Below the pieces are notes generated by a model, which had not been told where the DNA came from, searched no databases, and saw only the letters and a list, made by a program, of their open reading frames with translations. A stretch of DNA of 64,000 nt. Origin: Spirochaetota bacterium (GTDB lineage: Bacteria > Spirochaetota > GWB1-36-13 > JAKPDD01). Made by a program: the position numbers and the translations under genes. The stretch covers positions 186,001 through 250,000 of the forward strand of contig JAKPDD010000023.1 in assembly GCA_029552945.1 (NCBI GenBank), in the 5' to 3' direction. Positions 36,217-46,184 of the stretch are shown in pieces (position 1 is the first letter of the stretch; each line of letters starts with the position of its first letter).

Positions 36217-36657
36217 TTAAAACCCCTCTGTTTTTTTCATAATAAACTTATAAGGTTTAAAACCTAAACTTTTCCAAAACTTAACAGCAACTGTATTTTT
36301 TATAACCGCCTCTAATCTAATCTCACTTAAATCAAATTTACTTAAAATATTGTTTAAAACAAATGTCCCTATCCCTCTCCTTCTATATTCTTTTAAAACA
36401 TAAAACTCTGATACATGAAGGCCTTTTTTCCCTTTATAAAGGTCATAAATATACCATATAAAAAACCCTGCTTTATTTTCATTTACTAATATCCAATTAA
36501 CTTTATACTTATTATTAATAATAACAAGTTTACAATATTTGTCAATAAGATGTTTTTTATTTTCAAACTCAGGGTCTACCTCTTCTAAATATGCCCTAAA
36601 AAAATTAATAAACTCATTATATTCTTTTTCGTCAACATTTAGTGATCTAATATCCAT
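36217..36657 (-). CDS. GNAT-family N-acetyltransferase
   Basis: The acetyl-CoA-binding motif A is LHVSEFYVLKEYRRRGIGTFVLNNIL (R-R-x-G-I-G) near residues 83-105, followed by IRLEAVIKNTVAVKFWKSLGFKPY, the typical closing strand. The length (146) fits a single-domain enzyme. The substrate is unknown. Confidence 0.85.
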   Translation of the reverse strand: MDIRSLNVDEKEYNEFINFFRAYLEEVDPEFENKKHLIDKYCKLVIINNKYKVNWILVNENKAGFFIWYIYDLYKGKKGLHVSEFYVLKEYRRRGIGTFVLNNILSKFDLSEIRLEAVIKNTVAVKFWKSLGFKPYKFIMKKTEGF

Positions 36658-36683
36658 ATTATTAAAAATAATAAAATAAAGTT

Positions 36684-37967
36684 TTATTCATTTCTTAAAA
36701 GACTCGAGGTATTTACAAGTTTTATTTTTCTATAAGTTAAAAGAGAAGAAGTTACGCCAACCAAAATAGCAGTACAACCTATTATTAAAAAATCTTCTAA
36801 CAAAAACTTGTAAGGGAGTGATGTTAAATAAAACTTATCTTCTGGCATTAAAGAATATCTATAATAATGAGGGAATATATTTATTCCTAACAAATTAAGA
36901 TATGTTAGTATATTATTTATAAAAGTCTCAAATACAACTATGATTTTTTCTATATTTTTTGTTATAAATCCACCAAATATAAACCCTAATATGGAACCTA
37001 TAGTTATTATTATAACGCTCTGAAATAAAAATATTTTAATTATTGAATCTTCTCTTAATCCAATTACATTCAATAATGCTATATCAAACTTTTTATCAAC
37101 AATTAATACATTTATAGTAATGAAAATCACTACAAAGGATATAAACAGTATTATAAGCATTGAGATTGTAAGCAAGGTCTTTTCTTCTTTAAAGTCTTCA
37201 AATATTTTATTTTCATACATAGACTTCAATTTATAATTACCAAGCCTATCTTTCAATTTTATAAAAATATTTTTTACTGATTCTTCGGTTGACTTTTTTA
37301 ATTTTAATCCTATCCTATTAATAACATTTTGTTCTATGTAAAATATTTTTGGCATCTCTGTATTTAATATAAAAGAAGAAAAAATATCTGCATCAGCATA
37401 TCCATGACTTACAATCCCACTTATTCTTAATTTTTTTATAGAAAAGTTTTTATATCCTAAAGATGAATCAACTGATAATATCTGAACCTCATCACCTATA
37501 CCTACACCAAGATTTATTGCTAGATTTTCTGCTATAACTATCCCACCCTCAGAAGGGTAATAATCACCAGCTAAAACCTTGTATGTTTTAAACATTGAAA
37601 GACTTTTATATTCCTCACTACTAAATGCTCTTATATTACTTATCCTACTTAAACCTAAATTAGACCTGATTATCACCTTATCCTCATAAAATCCAGCTTT
37701 AACAACTTCTTCCGTATCTACATCAATATTATTTACATCCTCTTTGTATAATAAACCTCTTGCAAAACCTATTATATCAAAATTATAGTTTTCTATTTTT
37801 TCCTTAAGCGTGTTCTGGAAACCGTTTGTTATTGAAATTACAAGTAGTGGTACTGCAACCCCAATACTAACTATTACAAGAGAAAAAAATGATAATTTTG
37901 ATACATCATTATTCTTATTTTTACTTGATAACAAAAACTTCTTTATAATAAAAAGTATTATATTCAT
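36684..37967 (-). CDS. ABC transporter permease of the LolC/E-MacB type
   Basis: There is one N-terminal membrane helix (SFFSLVIVSIGVAVPLLVISITNGFQNTLKEKI), a ~200-residue periplasmic domain, then three C-terminal helices (MLIILFISFVVIFITINVLIV, LFQSVIIITIGSILGFIFGG, DFLIIGCTAILVGVTSSLL). This is the FtsX-like layout of LolC/LolE, which extract lipoproteins towards the outer membrane. The matching ATPase (LolD) is not adjacent, which is unusual. It follows a secreted protein gene by 1 nt. Confidence 0.85.
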   Translation of the reverse strand: MNIILFIIKKFLLSSKNKNNDVSKLSFFSLVIVSIGVAVPLLVISITNGFQNTLKEKIENYNFDIIGFARGLLYKEDVNNIDVDTEEVVKAGFYEDKVIIRSNLGLSRISNIRAFSSEEYKSLSMFKTYKVLAGDYYPSEGGIVIAENLAINLGVGIGDEVQILSVDSSLGYKNFSIKKLRISGIVSHGYADADIFSSFILNTEMPKIFYIEQNVINRIGLKLKKSTEESVKNIFIKLKDRLGNYKLKSMYENKIFEDFKEEKTLLTISMLIILFISFVVIFITINVLIVDKKFDIALLNVIGLREDSIIKIFLFQSVIIITIGSILGFIFGGFITKNIEKIIVVFETFINNILTYLNLLGINIFPHYYRYSLMPEDKFYLTSLPYKFLLEDFLIIGCTAILVGVTSSLLTYRKIKLVNTSSLLRNE

Positions 37968-37968
37968 T

Positions 37969-38832
37969 TTATTTTTTTACCTTTTTAGGATCTATAATTA
38001 TATAAAAATTACCTTCGGATAATTTTTTTAAAGAGATTGGAGACGAAAAAAACTTTATATAATCTTCTCTACTTATAACAACATCTGTGCTTTTTGTACC
38101 TTGAGTCTTTATTGCAGCACAATAATAAAACATATCTTTTTCTATTTGATCTTCTTTTAAATCTGTTCTAAAATGAACATAGCCATTTTTAACTATCTCC
38201 TGTTTATTACTATGATTTATTGAATATATAAGGACCATATTGCCTTTTTCATCATAGGAATATATATTAGGGAAAAGAGAAGGGGTTATCTCCTGATGCC
38301 TTGCTTCTATTATAATCCCATTATGTGGATATGCCGTATAATCAGAAGTAATGGACTTTATTTTTAAATCTTCAAAAAAATATCTACTTTTTAATATAAG
38401 GTCTATTATATTGTTATTTCCAGTAAAAAATATGTTAGATATCATTTTTATTTTATCACCTATTTGCCCTGAAAAGACTATTATATCGTTAGAATAGAAC
38501 CTTTTGGTAAACTCATTTAAAAAATATTCATTACTTTCCATAAGGTCTTTTACTGTTATTTCATAGTTTATGTTTATACTAAGTAAATCTTTTAGTACTT
38601 TAGATCTTATTTTACTTACAAATTCCTCTGACTTAAAAAGCGATTCCTGAATAAAGTTCTGAGTTTCTTCTATATCTACATAAGTAAAAAACTCTCCAAA
38701 ATAAGCTAAAGAACCCCAATCTATAATTGCCTCACTATCTATTCTTTGTCTATAGTTCAATCCAGAAAAATCAGCAATTAATGCTTTACTAAACATTAGA
38801 AATAATACAATAAGTAAATACTTAGTTTTCAT
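37969..38832 (-). CDS. Secreted protein, unknown
   Basis: A signal peptide (MKTKYLLIVLFLMFSKALIA-D) is followed by ~265 residues of mixed alpha/beta sequence with no recognised domain and no lipobox. Segments such as DYTAYPHNGIIIEARHQEITPSLFPNIYS and VNGYVHFRTD-like beta runs suggest a globular periplasmic protein. Its start overlaps clpC by 11 nt and its end abuts the LolC/E-type permease, so it may be a substrate or helper of that transporter (inference). Confidence 0.7.
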   Translation of the reverse strand: MKTKYLLIVLFLMFSKALIADFSGLNYRQRIDSEAIIDWGSLAYFGEFFTYVDIEETQNFIQESLFKSEEFVSKIRSKVLKDLLSININYEITVKDLMESNEYFLNEFTKRFYSNDIIVFSGQIGDKIKMISNIFFTGNNNIIDLILKSRYFFEDLKIKSITSDYTAYPHNGIIIEARHQEITPSLFPNIYSYDEKGNMVLIYSINHSNKQEIVKNGYVHFRTDLKEDQIEKDMFYYCAAIKTQGTKSTDVVISREDYIKFFSSPISLKKLSEGNFYIIIDPKKVKK

Positions 38833-41257
38833 TTATTATTTTAAACCTTATCATTTCATTTTCTATTATTGCCTCTAATTTGACACTATTTTCATATTGT
38901 TTTATAAGAATTTCCTCTGATAAGGGGTCTTCAAGATACTTTTGTATTGTTCTTCTAAGTGGTCTTGCACCATATTTTTTATCATAACCTTTTTCTGCTA
39001 AAAACTCTACTACATTTTTTGAAATCTCAAGTTTTATTTTTCTCTCACTCAGCCTCTGGTCAAGCTCTTTAAGCATTATTTCTACTATATTTTTTATATT
39101 TTCTTTTGTTAAAGGCTCAAATATTATTATATCGTCAACTCTGTTCAAAAACTCTGGATTAAAAAATTTTTTTAATTCCTCCATTATATTTTCTTTATTT
39201 TTTTTATCTTCCTCTTCCTGAAGACCAAAACCTAAAGATGATTTATCTTTTATTAAAAGTCTTGTTCCTATATTCGACGTCATTATTATTATTGTATTCC
39301 TGAAATTAACTTTATGCCCAAGATTATCTGACAATTCCCCTTCTTCCATAACCTGTAAAAGTATATTAAAAACATCAGGATGTGCCTTTTCTATTTCATC
39401 AAATAAAACAACAGCGTATGGCTTTCTCCTTATTGTCTCTGTTAACAGCCCCCCCTCTTCATATCCTACATATCCTGGTGGAGCACCTATAAGTCTGGAA
39501 ACAGTGTGTTTTTCCATAAACTCACTCATATCAAATCTTACAAGTGCATCCTCTCTATCAAAAAGTACTTCGGAGAGAGCTTTCGCAAGCTCTGTTTTAC
39601 CCACTCCTGTAGGACCTACAAATATAAATGATCCTGTTGGTCTTTTATGTGACTTTATACCAGCTCTTGCTCTTTTTATTGCTCTTGATATAGCACTTAT
39701 TGCATTATCCTGACCTATTATTCTTTTTTTAAGTTCTTCTTCCATTTTTAATATTTTCTCACTATCATCCCTGCTTATTTTAGAAAGAGGTATTCCAGTA
39801 GCCATTGATATAACATCAGCAATATCTTTTTCGGTTACCTCTTCATAATTACTCTCCTGTTCTTTTCTCCATTTTTCCTTCTCAAACTCCAAAAGTCTAG
39901 TTACCTCTTTTATTTTATCTCTAAATAGGGCTGCTTTTTCATAATCCTGATTTTTTACACATTCATCTTTTTTATTATTAAGTTCTCTTACTTTATTTTC
40001 AAGTTCTGTTATTATTGGGGGAGTAGCAAGGTTTTTTAATTTTTTTCTTGAACCTGCTTCGTCTATTACATCTATAGCCTTATCTGGTAAAAATCTTCCA
40101 TTTATGTATCTATATGATAAAAGAACAGCACTTTTTATAGCCTCTTTTGTATACCTTACTTTGTGATGTTCTTCATATTTTACTTTTATTCCTTCAAGTA
40201 TCTTTATAGCTTCATCTATAGAAGGTTCTTCTACTATTACTGGCTGAAATCTTCTTTCCAGAGCTGCGTCTTTTTCTATATATTTTTTATATTCTCCAAG
40301 TGTAGTTGCTCCTATAACCCTCAAATTCCCTCTTGCAAGCTCAGGTTTAAGAATATTTGCAGCATCAAGTGCACCCTCAGCAGCTCCTGCACCTATTATT
40401 GTATGCAATTCATCAATAAAAAGAATTACATTGCCTTCTTCTTTAACCTCTTCTATTATCTTTTTTATTCTATCTTCAAACTCCCCCCTATATTTAGTAC
40501 CTGCTACTATTCCAAGCATATCTATCATTAATATTCTTTTATCTGATAATATTTCGGGTACTTCTCCATTCGCTATCCTTTGAGCAAGTCCTTCTACAAT
40601 AGCTGTCTTACCAACCCCAGGTTCTCCTATTATTACTGGATTATTTTTTTGTCTCCTTGACAATATCTGAATAACCCTTTCTATCTCTCTATCTCTTCCT
40701 ATAACTGGATCAAGTTTCCCCATATGTGCATATACTGTAAGGTCTTTTGAAAACTCTGGTAATAAAAATGGTTTCTTTTTTGCCTGAAAATTTATTCTTG
40801 GTTTTGTTTTTTCAACACCTACTTCCATAGGGCCAAGTATTTTCAATATTTCCTGTTTTACAGCTTCAAATGTTATCCCATGGCCCTCAAGCAAAGCTTT
40901 TATAGGACCTTTGTAAGATACAAGAGCAAGCAATAAATGTTCCGTACCTATAAGAGAATACCCCATATTTTCTGACTCTTTAGCCGCAATCTGAAATATT
41001 CTTTCAAGTTTAGGACTCTGAAAAGGACCATCCGAAACCTCTGGAATATCTCTACCATCAAGAATAAATTCAACCTCTTGTCTTATCTGGTTTATATTCA
41101 AGCCAAGTTCTTTTAGTGCCTGTATTCCTGTACCCTCTCCTTCTCTTAATATTGCAAGAAAAAGGTGCTCAGGATATATTTCATTATGATTAAGTCTTCT
41201 TGCTTCCTCTGGTGCTATTATATTTACTATTCTGTATGCTCTTGGTGTAAATTCCAT
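38822..41257 (-). CDS. clpC: ATP-dependent chaperone ClpC
   Basis: The order is complete at 811 residues. The double Clp-N repeat is at 1-140. AAA1 has Walker A GEPGVGKTAIVEGLA and Walker B ILFIDELH. A UVR-like middle region follows (DYEKAALFRDKIKEV, the ClpC mark), then AAA2 with VGPTGVGKTELAKAL, VLFDEIEKAH and the closing EFLNRVDDIIIF. It unfolds proteins for ClpP or acts as a disaggregase. No mcsA/mcsB/ctsR is adjacent, unlike in Firmicutes. It is in the same operon as coaBC. Confidence 0.95.
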   Translation of the reverse strand: MEFTPRAYRIVNIIAPEEARRLNHNEIYPEHLFLAILREGEGTGIQALKELGLNINQIRQEVEFILDGRDIPEVSDGPFQSPKLERIFQIAAKESENMGYSLIGTEHLLLALVSYKGPIKALLEGHGITFEAVKQEILKILGPMEVGVEKTKPRINFQAKKKPFLLPEFSKDLTVYAHMGKLDPVIGRDREIERVIQILSRRQKNNPVIIGEPGVGKTAIVEGLAQRIANGEVPEILSDKRILMIDMLGIVAGTKYRGEFEDRIKKIIEEVKEEGNVILFIDELHTIIGAGAAEGALDAANILKPELARGNLRVIGATTLGEYKKYIEKDAALERRFQPVIVEEPSIDEAIKILEGIKVKYEEHHKVRYTKEAIKSAVLLSYRYINGRFLPDKAIDVIDEAGSRKKLKNLATPPIITELENKVRELNNKKDECVKNQDYEKAALFRDKIKEVTRLLEFEKEKWRKEQESNYEEVTEKDIADVISMATGIPLSKISRDDSEKILKMEEELKKRIIGQDNAISAISRAIKRARAGIKSHKRPTGSFIFVGPTGVGKTELAKALSEVLFDREDALVRFDMSEFMEKHTVSRLIGAPPGYVGYEEGGLLTETIRRKPYAVVLFDEIEKAHPDVFNILLQVMEEGELSDNLGHKVNFRNTIIIMTSNIGTRLLIKDKSSLGFGLQEEEDKKNKENIMEELKKFFNPEFLNRVDDIIIFEPLTKENIKNIVEIMLKELDQRLSERKIKLEISKNVVEFLAEKGYDKKYGARPLRRTIQKYLEDPLSEEILIKQYENSVKLEAIIENEMIRFKIINEN

Positions 41258-41268
41258 TAAGATACCTC

Positions 41269-42435
41269 TTATTTTTTAGAATTGAAAATTTTTAATAAAA
41301 CCTTTTCTGCTATATCTTCCTTTCTACCTTCTATCTCTAAAATATCCCCTCTTTTATCTATTAATTTTATTAATCCCTTTTCACTTTCAAAGTTTTCAGG
41401 TGAGTTTGCTATTATATAATCAAGTTTTTTTCTTTCAAGTTTTGATATAGCATTTTTTATAAGGTCATCTGTTTCTAAAGAAAAACCAATAAAAATTTGT
41501 TCCTCTTTTTTTATTGTTGATAACTCTTTTAATATATCCGGATTCATAACAAGCTCTAATTTTATTGTCTCTTCTTTCTCTTTTTTTATTTTTTTATCAG
41601 AAACACTCTTTACTCTAAAGTCAGCAACAGCAGCAGCCATTATTAGAACATCATAAGAACTTATCAAATTTTTAAGTCTATCAAGCATATCATTACAGGA
41701 CCTTATTTTAATAGCTTCAATATCATAAGGAATAGAACAATTTATATTACCATAAATTAAAGTTACATCTGCCCCCATTTCTTTTGCTTTTTTAGCAAAA
41801 GATACACCCATCAATCCCGAAGACCTATTTGTTATATATCTTACAGGATCTATATCTTCTATAGTCCCACCTGTCGTAACTAAAACCTTTTTCCCTTTCA
41901 GTATTTTAGGCATATTATAACTTAAAACCCTCTCCACTATATATTCTGGTGGTGCCAATTTGCCCTTGCCTTCATATCCACATGCAAGATTCCCATAAAC
42001 AGGTTCAATAAACTCTATATTATCAAGTTTTTGTAATTTTTTAATATTCTCTTGAACAATAGGATGATTATACATTTTTACATTCATTGCAGGGGCAATA
42101 AGAACTTTTTTATTAAAAGATATAAATGTAGTTGACAATAAATCATCAGCAATACCATTGGCAAACTTACCAATTATGTTCGCAGTAGCAGGAGCGATTA
42201 ACATTATATCAGCCCAATCTGATAAACTTATGTGAGGTATATAGTCTTTTTCTCCAAATTGATCATTTAATACTATATTTGAAGAAAGAGTAAAAAATGG
42301 AATTTTTGAAACCATTCTCATAGCATTATCTGTCATTATTACTTTTACTTCAGCCCCTTTTTTTCTTAAAAGACTTGTTATCTCAAGTGCTTTATATATC
42401 GAAATACTGCTTGTAACACCTAAAATTATTTTCAT
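41269..42435 (-). CDS. coaBC: Bifunctional phosphopantothenoylcysteine decarboxylase / phosphopantothenate-cysteine ligase
   Basis: CoaBC makes 4'-phosphopantetheine on the way to CoA. The CoaC half has GVTSSISIYKALEI, the FMN-binding IAPATANIIGKFANGIADDLLST and APAMNVKMY. The CoaB half starts near residue 180 with KKVLVTTGGTIEDIDPVRYITNRSSG and continues with AAAVADFRV and GFSLETDDL. At 388 residues it is full length. Confidence 0.96.
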   Translation of the reverse strand: MKIILGVTSSISIYKALEITSLLRKKGAEVKVIMTDNAMRMVSKIPFFTLSSNIVLNDQFGEKDYIPHISLSDWADIMLIAPATANIIGKFANGIADDLLSTTFISFNKKVLIAPAMNVKMYNHPIVQENIKKLQKLDNIEFIEPVYGNLACGYEGKGKLAPPEYIVERVLSYNMPKILKGKKVLVTTGGTIEDIDPVRYITNRSSGLMGVSFAKKAKEMGADVTLIYGNINCSIPYDIEAIKIRSCNDMLDRLKNLISSYDVLIMAAAVADFRVKSVSDKKIKKEKEETIKLELVMNPDILKELSTIKKEEQIFIGFSLETDDLIKNAISKLERKKLDYIIANSPENFESEKGLIKLIDKRGDILEIEGRKEDIAEKVLLKIFNSKK

Positions 42436-43584
42436 TTATTTTATCTCTTTTATTGAAGTTACTGATTTAATACTTTTTAGTGCTTCTACCAGTCTTTGGT
42501 CCGTATTTTTTATTAACTCAACTCTCTCGTATATCTTATGTATTATACCTTTTTTATAAAGGTCTTCAAATATTTTTACAACCTGTGGGTCAAATTGAGT
42601 CCCAGAATTTTTCACTATTTCAGTTATTGCATCATCAATAGACTTTGGCTCTTTATATGGTCTTTTTGATACAATAACATCAAAAACATCTGCAACTGCT
42701 ATTATTCTTGCATATAAAGGAATTTTATCTTCTGAAAGACCATCAGGATACCCTTTACCATCCCATCTCTCATGATGATGCCTTATCCCATCTATTATTT
42801 CTGAAAAATATTTTATAGGTTTTATTATCTCTGCTCCTATCTGAGAATGTTTTTTTATTATACTAAATTCGTTTTCATCTAGTCTACCTGGTTTTTGTAA
42901 TATATTATCAGGAATTGCAATTTTACCTATATCATGAAAAAACCCTGCATATTTTAACATCTCTGCCTTATCTTCATTAAGCCCAAGTTCAACTCCTATT
43001 GCCTCTGATATATATCCTACTCTTAATACGTGTGAGCCTGTTGTAAGGTCCTTATATTCAATAGCTTCTGAAAGACTTACTGCCATCTGTTCTATTACTT
43101 CTGAAAGTTTATTTATTAGCTTTTCATTTATAAGATTTATCTCAACCAGATGGTCATAAAGTTTTATATTCTCTTTCAATAATTTTGTTTTTTCTTCAAA
43201 CATGTTTATAGTTCTTATACCAACCTTTACTCTTGAAAGAAAAACATCCATGTCCATAGGTTTTGTTATGAAGTCATCAACAACATCAAGAGATTCAAGC
43301 TCAGTCTCTCTTTGAGACTTTGCGGTAACCATTATAATATATATTAAAATTGACTTATCTTTTGCCCAATTTCTTATCTCTTTTGATGCAGCAAGTCCAC
43401 TCATTTCAGGCATCATATAATCCATTAAAATTATATCAGGTATAAACTCTCCAGTTGTAACAATGTTTACCGCCTCAATCCCATTATTTGCAATTTTTAT
43501 TTCATCTTGAGGAAAATTTTTCTTGAGAGTTATTTCAAGCATCTTTTGTATAAAAGGATCATCATCAACAATTAAAAACTTCAT
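42436..43584 (-). CDS. Response regulator with HD-GYP output domain
   Basis: A receiver domain (VDDDPF, phospho-Asp in DIILMDYMMPEMSG, MVTAKS, KPMD) is joined by a coiled linker to an HD-GYP domain with HVLRVGYISEAIG, FFHDIGKIAIPD, KKHSQIGAEII and the full HHHERWDGKGYPDGL signature. It is predicted to degrade c-di-GMP in response to phosphorylation. The sensor kinase is not in the window. It abuts coaBC and its start overlaps the CYTH gene by 20 nt. Confidence 0.95.
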   Translation of the reverse strand: MKFLIVDDDPFIQKMLEITLKKNFPQDEIKIANNGIEAVNIVTTGEFIPDIILMDYMMPEMSGLAASKEIRNWAKDKSILIYIIMVTAKSQRETELESLDVVDDFITKPMDMDVFLSRVKVGIRTINMFEEKTKLLKENIKLYDHLVEINLINEKLINKLSEVIEQMAVSLSEAIEYKDLTTGSHVLRVGYISEAIGVELGLNEDKAEMLKYAGFFHDIGKIAIPDNILQKPGRLDENEFSIIKKHSQIGAEIIKPIKYFSEIIDGIRHHHERWDGKGYPDGLSEDKIPLYARIIAVADVFDVIVSKRPYKEPKSIDDAITEIVKNSGTQFDPQVVKIFEDLYKKGIIHKIYERVELIKNTDQRLVEALKSIKSVTSIKEIK

Positions 43585-44134
43585 TCTCTCTCTCCATCAA
43601 AATATCAATATAATACCTCTTTTCAATTTCTTTTTCTCTTATACCAATTTCTTTAAAAAAAGAGTCAATAACACTAACTGCCTCTTCAATAACTTCTTTA
43701 TTATCAAGAATTATTTCAACTTCTACAAACCTTCCTATACCTTCTATTTCATTACACTCTATATTAAGGTAAAATCCTTTGTAATTTTCAATTGTGTATA
43801 AACTTATTTTTTTCGTTTTTTCTATAATCTTATATATCCCCATATATTTAAAAAAGTCTTTTATCTTATCTATATCAACAGATGTTATATCAATTTCAAA
43901 TTCTTTATTTACTTCTGTGTCCTGGTTAAAACTTTTATCTTTGTAAGATAATATTTTTTTACCATTCTCTTCTCTTATCCTAAAAATAGGATCAGTATAA
44001 ATATTAACCTTTCTCCCAGCTACATTAGTGAAATAAACATCTTTTTTTTCAACATAGTATTTAAAATTAGCAATATTTTTTATTTTATCTAAGACTTCAT
44101 CTCTAAGATATGCTTTTTTCTCAATTTCATACAT
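43565..44134 (-). CDS. CYTH-domain protein (class IV adenylate cyclase / ThTPase-like)
   Basis: The N-terminal YEIEKKAYL is the E-x-E-x-K mark of CYTH enzymes. The tunnel-fold basic and acidic residues follow ([46 protein letters not shown]). CYTH proteins act on triphosphates (thiamine triphosphatase, tripolyphosphatase, cyclase). This one is closest to the class IV cyclase group by pattern. It is 189 residues and overlaps its neighbours on both sides. Confidence 0.88.
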   Translation of the reverse strand: MYEIEKKAYLRDEVLDKIKNIANFKYYVEKKDVYFTNVAGRKVNIYTDPIFRIREENGKKILSYKDKSFNQDTEVNKEFEIDITSVDIDKIKDFFKYMGIYKIIEKTKKISLYTIENYKGFYLNIECNEIEGIGRFVEVEIILDNKEVIEEAVSVIDSFFKEIGIREKEIEKRYYIDILMERENEVFNC

Positions 44135-44600
44135 TATCTAATTCTCTATAAAGGTTTATCATTTCCAACAATGATAAAGCAGCTTCAAAACCCTTATTGC
44201 CAGCCTTTGTACCAGCTCTTTCTATAGCTTGTTCAATATTATCTGTTGTCAACACCCCAAAAGTTATTGGTATATCTGATTTCATTGATATTGTGGCTAT
44301 ACCTTTAGATACCTCGGCTGCAACATAATCAAAGTGTGGTGTTGCACCACGTATAACAGCACCCAAACATATTATACCATCATATTTTGATTTTCTTATA
44401 ACTTTATTTAATACAGAAGGTATTTCAAATGCTCCCGGAGTCATTATTATTTCTATATTTTTCTCTTCAACCCCATGTCTTAGAAGTGAATCAACCGCAC
44501 CTTCTATCAGTCTTTCTACTATAAAAGAATTGAACCTGGATGCTATTATCCCTATTTTAAGGTCCTCTCCTTTTAATTTACCCTCTATTCTTTTCGGCAA
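44127..44600 (-). CDS. ribH: 6,7-dimethyl-8-ribityllumazine synthase
   Basis: RibH condenses the aminopyrimidine with 3,4-dihydroxybutanone phosphate to lumazine. The sequence is canonical: [55 protein letters not shown], and [20 protein letters not shown]. At 157 residues it is complete. It heads the long minus-strand operon, and the ATG follows an AGGGGG-type ribosome-binding site. No FMN riboswitch was seen upstream. Confidence 0.96.
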   Translation of the reverse strand: MPKRIEGKLKGEDLKIGIIASRFNSFIVERLIEGAVDSLLRHGVEEKNIEIIMTPGAFEIPSVLNKVIRKSKYDGIICLGAVIRGATPHFDYVAAEVSKGIATISMKSDIPITFGVLTTDNIEQAIERAGTKAGNKGFEAALSLLEMINLYRELDNV

Positions 44601-44655
44601 ATTAACCCCCTTACAAATATTTAATATAAATTAAAATGCTTAAACAAAATTTTTT

Positions 44656-44691
44656 TTAATTGTTATTATTTTAAATATAATATACAATTAA
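44656..44691. promoter_or_regulatory. Inverted repeat in the divergent ribH / phosphoesterase promoter region
   Basis: TTAATTGT and ACAATTAA (8 bp, 20-nt spacing) flank an A+T stretch containing TATAATAT-like -10 sequences. It may be an operator for one or both divergent genes, but A+T-rich chance is a real alternative. Confidence 0.3.
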
Positions 44692-44708
44692 CAGTTTGAG
44701 GTTATTTT

Positions 44709-45182
44709 ATGCAGATATTAATAATTTCTGACTTACACAATAACATATCCATTTTTAACGATTTTATTGAAAAAAATAAATTTAAGACTATAATATTCCT
44801 GGGTGATGGATTGTCCAATTTTTTCAAAGTTGTTCAGAAAAATAAAATAGATTTTTTCTATATAGAAGGAAACTGTGACTCTTTTTTCCCAAGAACAGAT
44901 TATAAGATAATAGAAATTAATAATCTAAAAATAATGATAACCCATGGAGATGCTTTTAAAGTTAAATCAGGGATTTTTCTCCTTGAGTCTTTTGTAAGTT
45001 CTTTAAAAAATAGACCTGATATAGTTCTTTTTGGGCATACTCACGAACCTTTTCATATTTTAAAAGAAGAAATAGAATATTTTAACCCTGGTGCATTTGC
45101 TGATGGTTTTTATGGTATCTTAAACATAGAAAATGAATATTTTTATATAGAAAGTAATATATTTAATAAAGTAAAAAAGTAA
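44709..45182 (+). CDS. YfcE/MJ0936-type metallophosphoesterase
   Basis: A compact 157-residue phosphodiesterase has SDLHNN, FLGDG, EGNCD, MITHGDAF and LFGHTHEPFH in order, the metal-binding set of the YfcE family. Family members hydrolyse phosphodiesters with Mn2+; the natural substrate is unclear. It is the first gene of a plus-strand run and precedes an alpha/beta hydrolase by 19 nt. Confidence 0.9.
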   Translation: MQILIISDLHNNISIFNDFIEKNKFKTIIFLGDGLSNFFKVVQKNKIDFFYIEGNCDSFFPRTDYKIIEINNLKIMITHGDAFKVKSGIFLLESFVSSLKNRPDIVLFGHTHEPFHILKEEIEYFNPGAFADGFYGILNIENEYFYIESNIFNKVKK

Positions 45183-45201
45183 ATAAAATAAGGATAATCA
45201 A

Positions 45202-46158
45202 ATGAAAAAAATTTTAAAGAAAAGTTTGTTATTCTCTACAGTATCTATTATTTTAATTTTTGTAATTCTTTTTCTATTTTATAGGTTTGCCCCTGGTCAA
45301 TTCTTAAAGGCTAGAACTTCATACTATAAGTTAAAAGTAGGGTTAAAAGAATCTGTAGTAAATATTGATAAATATAATTGGACTTACTATCATAATGATA
45401 ATAAAGGAGAAACAATAGTTTTTGTACATGGTTTTACTGCAAGCAAGTTATTCTGGCTAGAGTTTGCGTCATATTTTAAAGACTATAATATAATTATACC
45501 AGATATGCCAGGGCATGGTAAAAATAGTTTTTATGATGAAGATAACTACTCTGTTAGAGAAAATGTAAAGAGGCTTAACTCTTTCATAAGAAAACTTGGA
45601 TTAAAAGAGTTTTATCTTGTTGGCATTTCTTTAGGTGGTGCTATATCTGCTTACTATACATATCTTTATCCTGAAGATGTCAAAAAACTTGTATTAATAG
45701 ATTCAGCTGGTGCAAAAGCTGATAGATTAAGTCCATATTTTAATTACATACTGACAACTGGGGAAAACTTATTGATATACAAAGACAAAGAGGATTTTAA
45801 AAAAATGTTCTCCTTTTTAATGGTAAAACCAGTAAACATACCTGAGCATATAATAGATTATTATCTTGAAGAAAAAGAAAAAATGAACCCAAGGTATGAA
45901 AAAATATTCTCTGACCTTTTAAATGAAACAAATGAAGTAAAGGTTTTACTTAATGAAAACGTTTTAAAAAGTATAAAATGCCCAACCCTTATAATATGGG
46001 GGAAAGAAGATAAAATAATTGATGTATCTTCTGCTTATTACTTAAATAAAGAAATAATTAATTCACAACTTATAGTAATTGATAATGTTGGGCATGTTCC
46101 CCCCGTTGAAAAAAAAGAATTTACAGCAGAAAAAATAAGAGAGTTCTTAAAAGATTAA
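45202..46158 (+). CDS. Membrane-anchored alpha/beta hydrolase
   Basis: An N-terminal hydrophobic segment (SLLFSTVSIILIFVILFLFYRFA) suggests a signal anchor. The hydrolase fold shows FVHGFTASKLFW (oxyanion), the nucleophile elbow VGISLGGA, the acid WGKEDKII and the catalytic His in NVGHVPPVE. It probably hydrolyses an ester or a similar bond, but the substrate is unknown. At 318 residues it is a full domain. Confidence 0.88.
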   Translation: MKKILKKSLLFSTVSIILIFVILFLFYRFAPGQFLKARTSYYKLKVGLKESVVNIDKYNWTYYHNDNKGETIVFVHGFTASKLFWLEFASYFKDYNIIIPDMPGHGKNSFYDEDNYSVRENVKRLNSFIRKLGLKEFYLVGISLGGAISAYYTYLYPEDVKKLVLIDSAGAKADRLSPYFNYILTTGENLLIYKDKEDFKKMFSFLMVKPVNIPEHIIDYYLEEKEKMNPRYEKIFSDLLNETNEVKVLLNENVLKSIKCPTLIIWGKEDKIIDVSSAYYLNKEIINSQLIVIDNVGHVPPVEKKEFTAEKIREFLKD

Positions 46159-46184
46159 AATCCATAATATAAGGAGTTTAAACA

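Noticed and set aside
40163-40531. 122-residue plus-strand ORF inside clpC
   Set aside because: Phe/Tyr/Cys-rich antisense shadow of a conserved gene.
44601-44708. FMN riboswitch before ribH
   Set aside because: No AGGATAT...GGGCAGGGTG core was found. Only a weak inverted repeat is present.
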